From NCBI GenBank assembly GCA_024280855.1, contig JAJRPG010000055.1:1-39142 (forward strand): a stretch of 39,142 bases of DNA, read 5' to 3'. Numbering within the stretch: position 1 is the stretch's first letter; every line of letters starts with the position of its first letter. Of this stretch, positions 1 to 7,233 are shown in pieces. A program made the translations under genes and the position numbers. Under the pieces are notes generated by a model. The model ran no database searches. It was not told the DNA's origin and saw only the letters and a list, made by a program, of their open reading frames with translations. Origin of the DNA: Planctomycetota bacterium (GTDB lineage Bacteria > Planctomycetota > Phycisphaerae > UBA1845).

Positions 1-695
1 CGTGAGCCATCGAGGAATGCGATTTGGCCTCCGACCAATCCGCCGGCGTGGCCAAACCGTCCGTTGACTCCGCTTGGAAGAGGCGTGGCCTGCCGCCAGA
101 CGTTTGTCATAGTGTCAAAAACTTGTACGGCTTTTGTGTTGGCGCTGATCGGGCTACTCCAACCGCTGATGAGGTAGATGTACCGATTCTGATGAACGCC
201 GACCACGGTATCGTCAACCCGGGTCGGCACGTTCGGTAATTGGGTATACTCGTCAATGATCGGGTCATAGCGGAAAAAGCGTCGTTCGGTTGTATCAACA
301 CCTGCTACGTTATAGCCACCGATGAGATAGACTTCGTTGTTGCAAGTGACGGCTGATGCTGCGATTTTAGGCAGGCCGCTTAGTAATGGTGCGTCGGCTA
401 TTTGAACCCATCCACCTGTTCCCGGTGAAACAAGTTTGTAGGAAGCCGCGGTTATCGTGCCGGGGTCAGTCGGGTCGGTCATGCCCATGAAGCTGTAAAT
501 CGTACAGGTCCCGGCATCACACACGCTCGTTACGGCGTTGTTGGTAATGACTGTGGGGTAGGGTGATAGCTGAGACCAGGTTCCGCTGGCGGCTTGGCTG
601 GTAGCGGTGATTCCTAGAGAGCTACACGTTGCGATTAGCGCTGCTAATAATAGTGTACGCGAGTTCATGGCAGTAAGACGAATCACGGTGAACAT
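1..695 (-). CDS. Secreted Kelch-like repeat protein, 5' part only
   Basis: The gene runs off the left edge, so only the first 231 codons are present, with no internal stop. The start is fixed by a strong ribosome-binding site (GAAGAGGGG) five bases before the ATG at 695; a second in-frame ATG at 668 is less well placed. The N-terminus is a Sec signal peptide (hydrophobic LLLAALIATCSS core, likely cleavage after TSQA). The mature part has repeats of the Kelch type: NEVYLIGGYN near residue 117, FFRYDPIIDEYTQLPNVP near 138, YIYLISGW near 170 and VQVFDTMTNVWRQATPLPSG near 189. In Kelch proteins such repeats are blades of a beta-propeller. The protein is therefore probably an exported or surface propeller; its ligand is unknown. 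The missing C-terminus would show whether it carries an anchor or sorting signal. Confidence 0.72.
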   Translation of the reverse strand, partial: MFTVIRLTAMNSRTLLLAALIATCSSLGITATSQAASGTWSQLSPYPTVITNNAVTSVCDAGTCTIYSFMGMTDPTDPGTITAASYKLVSPGTGGWVQIADAPLLSGLPKIAASAVTCNNEVYLIGGYNVAGVDTTERRFFRYDPIIDEYTQLPNVPTRVDDTVVGVHQNRYIYLISGWSSPISANTKAVQVFDTMTNVWRQATPLPSGVNGRFGHAGGLVGGQIAFLDGS

Positions 696-846
696 ATGAA
701 CCCCTCTTCAATAAATGTCGTCCAAGCCAACGTCAGCTTGTGTACAGGGATCTATCATAGCAAATATGGGGTGTGAACTGCAAGGAATCTTTTATTATAG
801 CTAAAAACAGGCGAAAAATGAGCGTATACGACAGAACTAGTGCACG

Positions 847-874
847 AAAAACACCTAATTCGCTAGGTTTTTTT
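847..874 (-). terminator. Intrinsic terminator downstream of the cheV-like gene
   Basis: A perfect 5-bp stem (ACCTA/TAGGT) with a 6-base loop is flanked by A5 on the left and T7 on the right, so it can act in both directions. It lies about 105 bases after the stop codon of the minus-strand CheV-like gene and upstream of the Kelch-like gene, which separates the two transcripts. Confidence 0.6.
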
Positions 875-892
875 ATTGTAGACCGGTAGTTG

Positions 893-923
893 AACTGGAT
901 TCCTGCCTGCGCGGGAATGACGG
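893..923. repeat. Dispersed palindromic repeat, family A copy 1
   Basis: The core has the form ATTCC(T/C)-N8-GGGAAT, followed by GACGG on this strand. Its reverse complement matches the copy at 5692-5720 at all but one of about 29 positions, including the CCGTC and CCAG flanks. The layout is like that of the neisserial dRS3 repeat, but I infer only similarity of form, not common origin. A more degenerate relative may lie at 7209-7231. Confidence 0.6.
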
Positions 924-978
924 ATAGCTGTGATGGCCAATGGTTTCGTCTATAGTCGGATCGAGGGTAAGCGTGGTG

Positions 979-1902
979 CTAGGCCATTGCGGGAACGTTC
1001 GTAACGAGACTGTCTACTAAGCCTACAAGCTTGGCTAATTCCGGCTTGGTGATTTGCGCATCTGCGCCGACAGATTTACATTTTTTAGTGTTGTCCGCGC
1101 TGACCAACGAGCTGAATATGACGACAGGAATGCTTTTCAGGTTGGCATGGTTTTTTACCCGTCGTGTCAGATACAGGCCATCCATTTTTGGCATTTCGAT
1201 ATCTGTAATGAGGATGTCGTAAGGTGGTTGTCCTTGCTCGTCGATACCTTCTTCTAATTTGTTCCAGGCTGCTTCACCATCAAAACAGACCGTGACATTT
1301 TTGTATCCTGAGTCGTTTAGATTGCCTTTAATGAGTCGTCTCATAACAGGCGAATCTTCTGCGAGAAGAATTCTTTGATTGCCGCGTTTTTCGTTAGCCT
1401 CTATTTTTTCAGCATCTTTTGAGAATAGGTCGATGCCGCCAATATCGAATGCGATTTTTTCAAAGTCGATCATCAGCACGAGTGCTTTATCGATGTGGGC
1501 TACGCATGTGACAGGCGATTCGGTCATGACGCCGGTGTCGGGGATGGCTTCGATGTCGGTAGTTTTTACGCGATGAATATATTCCACGCCTTCGACGAGA
1601 AACGCGATCCGCGTTTCATTGAATTCCAGTATAATGATTTTCCCACTTTGAATATCAATAGAATTTTTGTTGCCAAGTGAGGCTGAGAGATCGATGAGCG
1701 GTAGCGTGGCATGGCGCAATTGGAACACACCTAGTACGTTTGGGTGAGATTGAGGGATGCGGGCTACTTCCAGCGGTTCTATTACTTCGCGCACTTTAGC
1801 GACGTTTACACCAAAGCGTTTTGATCCAAGCTTGAAGACCAGGATTTCAAGTTCGTTTGTACCCGCTTCAAGGAGAATACTGTTTTTAGGTTGGCCGCTC
1901 AT
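979..1902 (-). CDS. cheV: CheV-type chemotaxis coupling protein (CheW domain plus receiver)
   Basis: This 307-aa cytoplasmic protein has an N-terminal CheW-like domain (residues about 15-165, starting LEILVFKLGSKRFGVNVAKV) and a C-terminal response-regulator receiver (about 176-305). The receiver is complete: acidic pair E182/D183 (LLAEDSPVMRR), phosphoacceptor D234 (ILITDIEMPKMDG), serine in VVIFSSL near 264 and lysine 286 (KPEL). CheV proteins couple chemoreceptors to the kinase CheA and tune the array by phosphorylation. I chose the ATG at 1902 because family members begin just before the CheW domain; an upstream GTG at 1986 would add 28 residues and has no ribosome-binding site. No receptor, CheA or flagellar gene lies nearby, so its partners are elsewhere. 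A 240-base leader separates it from the small-RNA terminator upstream. Confidence 0.85.
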   Translation of the reverse strand: MSGQPKNSILLEAGTNELEILVFKLGSKRFGVNVAKVREVIEPLEVARIPQSHPNVLGVFQLRHATLPLIDLSASLGNKNSIDIQSGKIIILEFNETRIAFLVEGVEYIHRVKTTDIEAIPDTGVMTESPVTCVAHIDKALVLMIDFEKIAFDIGGIDLFSKDAEKIEANEKRGNQRILLAEDSPVMRRLIKGNLNDSGYKNVTVCFDGEAAWNKLEEGIDEQGQPPYDILITDIEMPKMDGLYLTRRVKNHANLKSIPVVIFSSLVSADNTKKCKSVGADAQITKPELAKLVGLVDSLVTNVPAMA

Positions 1903-2144
1903 GATATTAATCCATCTGTCATGTCGAACGCTGCAAGCCAGGAAGGTTTGGCTAGGCAAACGTCGAGGGATATATGTACTGCTCACTTCGGAGAATAGAG
2001 CTTATACCAGTTCCTAGTGTCATATCGGCTTGGCTGAGCAAGCAATAGAGTATGTGGAAAATGGTATGTGGTTTTTAAGTTCCGATAACATCGCCGGCGT
2101 GAATAGTTAAATGTCGATAAAGCTCACTGATTTTATGTGCGCAT

Positions 2145-2213
2145 AAAAAAACTCCCCTGGCTGGTGTCCCAGTCAACCAGAGGAGTTCCTTCCCCACACA
2201 CGCGAGGAAGGTT
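2145..2213 (-). ncRNA. Candidate ~70-nt small RNA with two abutting hairpins
   Basis: Read on the minus strand, the predicted transcript starts at about 2213 and folds at once into a first hairpin (CCTTCC/GGAAGG, plus-strand 2188-2211). With no spacer it continues into a second hairpin (AACTCC/GGAGTT plus CTGG/CCAG, 2150-2187) that ends in U7 (2145-2151). A sigma70-like promoter sits exactly upstream (separate entry). The unit lies about 200 bases after the metallo-hydrolase stop and about 240 bases before cheV, so it could also be an attenuated leader of cheV. I do not recognise it as a known RNA family, and no plausible ORF fits inside it. Confidence 0.6.
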
Positions 2214-2218
2214 TGTGC

Positions 2219-2246
2219 AGTATAACAAACGATGTGGCTAAGCCAA
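2219..2246 (-). promoter_or_regulatory. Sigma70-like promoter of the candidate small RNA
   Basis: On the minus strand, the -35 element is TTGGCT (2246-2241), the spacer is 16 bases and the -10 element is TATACT (2224-2219). Transcription would begin about 6 bases further on, at the foot of the first hairpin. The position, not just the hexamers, supports the call. Confidence 0.5.
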
Positions 2247-2415
2247 AACAAAAATTGCTTAAAATCGAGAAAATTTTCAAACTTCACATGATGAAAAAAG
2301 TCGCTAATTACAGGGTGAATGTAGTGTTCAGGCAGGATCGATAAAACCATCTTATTATTGGACCTTTTTTGTTTATTATTTTTAGCGGCGATTATGTGCG
2401 ATCTTGATCGTGAAA

Positions 2416-3315
2416 TTATGACGGAAGTTTTAGGCTTTTGTAGATGGCTTCTAGCCAGCCGTCGGTTTTGATGAACCCGCCGGCCCAATCGTCCCACTTC
2501 GCTGACAGGCCTGCGGCTTTGATATCTTCTAACGATTTTCCAGATTTCACTTGCTTGCGCACTACATCGATCGTGCCTAATAGCATCGCTTGATAAGCTT
2601 TTAGATCATCGAGCGTCGAAATAGGCCCATGTCCTGGAATGATTTTGACGTCTTTGGGCAACTGCTCGATAACGGTTGCGACGTTGCGAGCGACGCCGAG
2701 GACGTTGCCGCCGTGGTCAATGTCAACAAAGGGGAACATGCCTGCGAACATAAGGTCGCCCATGTGAACGACATTGGATTTTGGGAAAAAGATGACACTG
2801 TCACCGTCGGTGTGTCCGTGGGGTAAGTGTAGCGCTTTGATTTCCTCGCCGTTGAAATGCACGGACAAGGATTCGTCAAAGGTGATGACGGGCAGTGCCT
2901 GCTTGGGTAAAGGGCCTACTTCTTTGCCAAATAACATTTGCTTCGTGGCTAATCGCGATCGAACATTTGTATGGGCAATGATCAAAGCTTGTTTACCAAA
3001 GACTTCGTTGCCGCCGGTGTGGTCGCCGTGCCAGTGGGTGTTGAGTAAGAATTTGAGTTTTCCCTTGTTTAATTTGTCGAGGGCGGTTTGGATTTTTATT
3101 GATAGCGGCGCGAACTGGTCGTCGATCATTAACAAGCCATCAGGGCCTGCGCTCACGCCGATATTTCCCCCTCGGCCTTCTAGCATGTATATGTTGCCCG
3201 CGACGTGGTGTGTCTTAATGGTTACATCAGACATCCCTTGCTGTGCACTTGCATAATTGCCACAACAAGTCATGTTTATGGCTATAACGATAAGGGTGAC
3301 GATGCGTGCATTCAT
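2416..3315 (-). CDS. Exported metallo-beta-lactamase-fold hydrolase
   Basis: This 299-aa protein has a signal peptide (residues 1-24, cleavage near YASA) and an MBL fold. The metal-binding motif HxHxDH is intact (NTHWHGDHTGGN, H94, H96, D98, H99). Further ligands follow in LPHGHTDGDS, VHMGDLMF and IIPGHGP. The MBL fold binds one or two zinc ions and hydrolyses a range of substrates. The sequence resembles periplasmic MBL-fold proteins of the subclass-B2/quinoprotein-relay-like type, so substrate cannot be assigned. The start at 3315 is set by GGGAGAG six bases before the ATG; an upstream ATG at 3366 has no such site and would put 17 residues before the signal peptide. The stop is followed about 230 bases later by the hairpin and U-tract of the candidate small RNA, which would also end this transcript. 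Confidence 0.85.
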   Translation of the reverse strand: MNARIVTLIVIAINMTCCGNYASAQQGMSDVTIKTHHVAGNIYMLEGRGGNIGVSAGPDGLLMIDDQFAPLSIKIQTALDKLNKGKLKFLLNTHWHGDHTGGNEVFGKQALIIAHTNVRSRLATKQMLFGKEVGPLPKQALPVITFDESLSVHFNGEEIKALHLPHGHTDGDSVIFFPKSNVVHMGDLMFAGMFPFVDIDHGGNVLGVARNVATVIEQLPKDVKIIPGHGPISTLDDLKAYQAMLLGTIDVVRKQVKSGKSLEDIKAAGLSAKWDDWAGGFIKTDGWLEAIYKSLKLPS

Positions 3316-3416
3316 TTCTGCTCTCCCATAATAATAAGCGATACGAAACTCAATCGATGTAAGCATGTTAGTCGGTTAATTGGGTGCATGATAGTTTCGG
3401 CGTACCTTGAATCATG

Positions 3417-3447
3417 TCCGCTCCCCGCCGGCAATGATGGGGCATCC
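3417..3447. repeat. Dispersed repeat, family B, short copy
   Basis: This looks like an internally deleted copy of the repeat at 5765-5806 and 21044-21084: it keeps the CTCCCC...GCCGG...CAATGATGGGGCATCC landmarks in the same order. It lies in the 304-base gap (3316-3619) between the divergent metallo-hydrolase and mannose-6-phosphate isomerase genes. Apart from the two ribosome-binding regions I see nothing else distinct in that gap. Confidence 0.4.
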
Positions 3448-3619
3448 GGCTTGTTTTCGTAGCGAGTACCTAAGCCACACACCCGCAATTATTAAGCGAC
3501 TATCAATGTCAGTAGCACTTTGCTTGCAGACATAAGTTACGCCTCTACAATCAAAACAGAGTCTCTAAGGCGAGCCGGTTATTGCGCTGCCATGATTATT
3601 TTGCGATTGGCTTTACGAG

Positions 3620-4732
3620 ATGAAGTTATATCCACTGACATTTGATCCCATCTTCAAGCCCAAAATATGGGGCGGGCGCAAGCTTCAGTCCTTACTGGGA
3701 AAAAGCCTTCCGGCTGACGTGCCAATTGGCGAATCCTGGGAAATAGCCGACTTGGAGGACGATCAATCGGTTGTTTCGGACGGACCTGCGAAGGGTAAGA
3801 CCATTCATGAGATGATGGACCTGTGGGGCGATGATTTGCTCGGGGCAGCCGCACCGTTTGAAGGGCGATTCCCCCTGCTCATTAAGTATCTCGACGCCAA
3901 CGAAATGCTCAGCGTGCAGGTTCATCCCGACAAAGCCATGGCTCAGCGCCTGGGAGGCCGAATTCGCATCAAGAACGAAACGTGGTATGTCGTCGCCGCA
4001 GAGCCAGGTGGGCACATTTATCGCGGTGTACGTGAAGGCGTCGATGCCGCAGCATTACAGGCTGCCATCGAAGAAAATCGCGTCGAGGAACTGCTGAACA
4101 AAATCCCGGTTCGGGCAGGCCATGCATACTATTTGCCCAGCGGCACGATTCACGCGCTGGGGGCTGGGGTCGTCGTAGCTGAGGTGCAAACGCCCTCAGA
4201 CATTACCTATCGCGTGTACGACTGGGACCGCGTCGAGGCATCTACCGGCAAGCCTCGAACGCTCCACATCGACGAAGCAATGCAGTGCGTGTCGTTTGAT
4301 ACGTCGCCCATTGCCGGGGAGGATGTCCACCACATAGCCAGCGTCTGGACCTCGCAAACGACATTGATTAGATGCGAGTCCTTCGCCCTGGACCGCGTCC
4401 GCATGGCTGCCGGCGTCGACCAGGCTATCCCCACGGATGGGTTCATGATTTGGATGGTCCTCGATGGTCAGGTGTCCATTCGCTGCGATGACTATGCAGA
4501 GCCGTTTACGTTTGGGGCTGGCCAAACTATCCTTATCCCAGCGGGAATAAAGGGGGCGCGGGTCGAGAGTATCGAATCGTCGATGTGGCTTGAAGCATCA
4601 CTACCCATAGCCAGCCCGCTGAATGAGTTCGAGCGACCCGAAAGAGAAATTCCGGGCGGCGGACACGAAAAATTTGTCCAGTTAAAAACGCCCGGACAGT
4701 CTTCGCCGACTGACCCTAAGCAAGGTGGCTAA
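3620..4732 (+). CDS. manA: Class I mannose-6-phosphate isomerase
   Basis: This 370-aa cytoplasmic enzyme interconverts mannose 6-phosphate and fructose 6-phosphate, linking glycolysis to GDP-mannose and surface-polysaccharide synthesis. The zinc site of the family is intact: Q100 and H102 in SVQVHPDK, E120 in KNETWYVV and H178 in PSGTIHALGAG. The N-terminus (LTFDPIFKPKIWGG) is typical of the short bacterial form, and a second cupin half follows (about 240-340). The ribosome-binding site is weak (ACGAG close to the ATG). The C-terminal 30 residues are polar and probably unstructured. A 77-base gap separates it from the next plus-strand gene; I see no terminator between them, so co-transcription is possible. 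Confidence 0.93.
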   Translation: MKLYPLTFDPIFKPKIWGGRKLQSLLGKSLPADVPIGESWEIADLEDDQSVVSDGPAKGKTIHEMMDLWGDDLLGAAAPFEGRFPLLIKYLDANEMLSVQVHPDKAMAQRLGGRIRIKNETWYVVAAEPGGHIYRGVREGVDAAALQAAIEENRVEELLNKIPVRAGHAYYLPSGTIHALGAGVVVAEVQTPSDITYRVYDWDRVEASTGKPRTLHIDEAMQCVSFDTSPIAGEDVHHIASVWTSQTTLIRCESFALDRVRMAAGVDQAIPTDGFMIWMVLDGQVSIRCDDYAEPFTFGAGQTILIPAGIKGARVESIESSMWLEASLPIASPLNEFERPEREIPGGGHEKFVQLKTPGQSSPTDPKQGG

Positions 4733-4809
4733 AGGCGACTAGTTGCGGATTGGAAAGAAGCGCTAATCCACATCAAGCGTTAGTCCGGTTGGAAAGAACG
4801 TAAATAAGT

Positions 4810-5679
4810 ATGCCGTCTTTTACGATGGAAAAACTTCGGCGGGCTAAGAAAACGATTTACCTCGTAGCCTGTCTATACATTGTCGTCGGATTGGTCGTAG
4901 CTGTTGTCGCGGCTTTGTCCGGTGATAGACTGAGCGCCTTCTTAGGCTTCCTCATTATCACCGGCTCATTAGCCTGCGGTGCGGTGCTGATTGTATTGCT
5001 TCGTTTTGGCGCTCACCTTTCTTCCATTGGCGATCAATTACAAAAATTTCATCAACAGCTACACAATATTCAACTAACACAACGTCAGTTTAACTCAGCC
5101 GTTGTTACAGATGCGCCGCGACAAGACGCATTACCTCAGCCCAGCCAGGGTCATCACCCGGTGGAGGAATCTCTCGTGGCTGCGACGTTAGACCGAAGTC
5201 GCTTTCCCCGCTTGGCTAAGATCATGGACAACGAACCTTCAGGCCAATCAGCTAGTTCGGAAAATTTTTCGCCGAGAAAAACGGCTGCATCCCCCACCAT
5301 TCAGCATGGCGCGAACGTCGTAAAGACCATGAGTATCCGTGCCTATACCACGCTGCCACGCACATGGCAGACTGCGCATCGAGAGGGTGACATTGCGGCT
5401 TGTCGGGCGATACTTTCTACCTATGTAGACACGGCTGATGACGATGCAATTGACGTGATGTCGCTCCAGCTTGAACAGCTCATCGATCAATCAGCCGCTC
5501 ATTTGCGTCAGTCTTTCGCGGGTCACATTCACCGGGAAGATTATGAAGGAGCATTAGCCGTGGGACATCGAATCGTCGAACTCATGCCGGAACACGATCT
5601 CGCTGAAGACTTTGAGAAGATTAAGCCATTTCTATTCGAACGCGTGAGACAAGTCGAACAGCCTGTAGCGACGATGTAA
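4810..5679 (+). CDS. Two-TM membrane protein with helical C-terminal domain, function unknown
   Basis: This 289-aa protein has two hydrophobic segments near the N-terminus (about residues 15-37 and 42-66), then a short coiled stretch rich in Gln and His (HLSSIGDQLQKFHQQLHNIQ). A low-complexity linker follows (about 95-180). The C-terminal domain (about 185-280) is all-helical and resembles tetratricopeptide pairs (WQTAHREGDIAACRAILSTY and EDYEGALAVGHRIVELMPEH). The C-terminal domain is therefore probably cytoplasmic and protein-binding. I do not recognise the family. No good ribosome-binding site lies at the usual distance; GGAAAG is 13 bases before the ATG. Its neighbour manA does not suggest a role. 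Confidence 0.6.
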   Translation: MPSFTMEKLRRAKKTIYLVACLYIVVGLVVAVVAALSGDRLSAFLGFLIITGSLACGAVLIVLLRFGAHLSSIGDQLQKFHQQLHNIQLTQRQFNSAVVTDAPRQDALPQPSQGHHPVEESLVAATLDRSRFPRLAKIMDNEPSGQSASSENFSPRKTAASPTIQHGANVVKTMSIRAYTTLPRTWQTAHREGDIAACRAILSTYVDTADDDAIDVMSLQLEQLIDQSAAHLRQSFAGHIHREDYEGALAVGHRIVELMPEHDLAEDFEKIKPFLFERVRQVEQPVATM

Positions 5680-5691
5680 TTTTTACGACAA

Positions 5692-5720
5692 CCGTCATTC
5701 CCGCGCAGGCGGGAATCCAG
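5692..5720. repeat. Dispersed palindromic repeat, family A copy 2
   Basis: A perfect ATTCCC-N8-GGGAAT palindrome (5697-5716) with CCGTC before and CCAG after lies 13 bases past a stop codon. It is nearly identical to the reverse complement of 893-923. It can form a hairpin at the end of the preceding plus-strand gene and may stabilise or end its mRNA. Confidence 0.65.
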
Positions 5721-5764
5721 CGACGCCATAGTGCGCCTCCTTGTGACGAGGCTTTTCGTGTGTC

Positions 5765-5806
5765 CGTCCCCCACCTTTTGCCGGTAGGCAAACAATGGGG
5801 CACCCG
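5765..5806. repeat. Dispersed repeat, family B, full copy
   Basis: This lies 44 bases after the family A copy, in the convergent gap between the two-TM protein and the SpoIID-like gene. By eye about four fifths of positions match the reverse complement of 21044-21084, including a GCC(G/A)GTAG(G/A)CAAA core and a shared AATGGGGCA end. Together with the family A copy it may be one composite element. Confidence 0.5.
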
Positions 5807-5830
5807 ATGCTGCGACGATATAAAATATTT

Positions 5831-7105
5831 CTAGTACGCGCGTTGCAACTGGCTACCTGGAAAATAGAATCGAAGAATTTCAGCGGCACTCTTGCCTTCG
5901 CGCGCTTGCCCTTCCATACCCCACTGGCAAAGTCCTAAACCGTGGCCATACCCTCGGCCATTTTCAAATGCAACCGTATCCCCCACGACACGCATCTTGA
6001 AATCGGAACTTCGCAGTTTGTTGCCGCCCAGCCATAACCGAAACTTTTCGACCAGCATGTCATGATGTTGATCGCCGTTACCATGCAAGCGAATCGTTAC
6101 AGGTCGCCCTTCTGCTGAGCGTTTGACAATCGATAAATTTCGCAATTGCCCAAGTGATTGCAGTGATTTATGGCGAGCCGTGATTAGACGAAAAATTTCC
6201 TGCTTTCTCAATCGCACTGTCTTCCATCGATAATTATTTTGTGGCGCGATGTTGCAATAATCGCATGCTACTCCACCGGCAAGGGGCGGTATGTCATCCG
6301 CTGGCCCAAAAATAGCTGCCGATTGGGTCATGCCTCCGCAAGCGGCGCTGTAATAAGTGCGAACGATTTCTGTTTTTTCTCCATCGTCGTAAATACAAAC
6401 AATGCCTTCCGTATATTTTGTCGCTTGCGTCGCCAGCCTGCCGGTGCGATCTTCGCGCAATCCGCCGTACACCTGCGAACCTTGTCCGTTAGTCACGTCC
6501 CACTCTTTCGATTGTCTAAATTGCATCTGACACAGTACAAAGCTTCTGGCCGCTATCGCCTGAGCGCGGTAGGCCTGCGTAGCAAAGGTGGGCCAAACCT
6601 CGCGCGCGACAACGCCAGCTACGTAAGTTTCCACCTCAACGAAATTGACAATGTGAATCTTTTTGGCTGACGACACAAAACATCGGAACGCGCCTGGATA
6701 CAATATTCCATCAGCCCAACCGTCCTTGTTTCGTTTAGATAGTTCTAGAGGGGCATCCGAAAATGATCGGACCATGAACGCATTCACCCGATACGCTACG
6801 CCATCAATAAAAATCTTACCGCTGTTAGCCCGGATTCGCACCCATTGATTCGGCGTCGTCCGATAAAATATTTTCCCATCAGCATCTTCGAGCGTGACGG
6901 CGCTGACGCTGCGCAGTTTGAAATCGTCCACGTTTCGGCCTACTAGTACGCGAACGCCTCGCAAGTCGGATTTAGTCTTGGATGTTGTGAGGGTTTTCGC
7001 GTCGGCCGCCGATAGGCAAATGATTAGCCAAGCTATCGCGCAGCGTAGCAAAGTTGCTGTTCGATGAAAGCGTAGACTGGCATTGACCCTGGGCGTTTTT
7101 GACAT
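5831..7105 (-). CDS. SpoIID/LytB-domain protein, probable peptidoglycan lytic transglycosylase
   Basis: This 424-aa exported protein has a signal peptide or membrane anchor (about residues 18-36, cleavage near AADA). The SpoIID domain follows: VETYVAGVVAREVW at 158-171 carries the expected catalytic glutamate (E169), then QAYRAQAIAARSF (177-189), YYSAACGGMTQ near 252 and the terminal GRGYGHGLGLCQWGMEG motif. In Firmicutes, SpoIID cleaves glycan strands during engulfment; the domain also occurs widely in non-sporulating Gram-negatives, where it is thought to act in cell-wall remodelling. Two cysteines in VACDYC may form a disulphide in the periplasm. The ribosome-binding site is weak (CAGG). 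It is the last gene of a minus-strand series, 128 bases after the TPR/alpha-CTD gene, so linkage is possible but not shown. Confidence 0.87.
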   Translation of the reverse strand: MSKTPRVNASLRFHRTATLLRCAIAWLIICLSAADAKTLTTSKTKSDLRGVRVLVGRNVDDFKLRSVSAVTLEDADGKIFYRTTPNQWVRIRANSGKIFIDGVAYRVNAFMVRSFSDAPLELSKRNKDGWADGILYPGAFRCFVSSAKKIHIVNFVEVETYVAGVVAREVWPTFATQAYRAQAIAARSFVLCQMQFRQSKEWDVTNGQGSQVYGGLREDRTGRLATQATKYTEGIVCIYDDGEKTEIVRTYYSAACGGMTQSAAIFGPADDIPPLAGGVACDYCNIAPQNNYRWKTVRLRKQEIFRLITARHKSLQSLGQLRNLSIVKRSAEGRPVTIRLHGNGDQHHDMLVEKFRLWLGGNKLRSSDFKMRVVGDTVAFENGRGYGHGLGLCQWGMEGQAREGKSAAEILRFYFPGSQLQRAY

Positions 7106-7233
7106 AGGCCTGACCCAACACCACGCACTGCAGCAATTAACAATCCCATCGCTCGCTGTCTACTTGGCACAAAGTCAGAATCCGACACGTTTCCTGTCCG
7201 GTCCCTAAGCTTTCTGCCTGCGCGAGGGAGTAT

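Noticed and set aside
107-301. Open frames on both strands at the left edge (24-239 plus, 107-301 minus)
   Set aside because: They lie inside the Kelch-like gene, which has a signal peptide, a strong ribosome-binding site and protein-like repeats; the others have none of these.
2075-2497. Minus-strand frame of 140 codons overlapping the end of the metallo-hydrolase
   Set aside because: It runs through the candidate small RNA and the terminator hairpin, has no domain and overlaps a well-supported gene.
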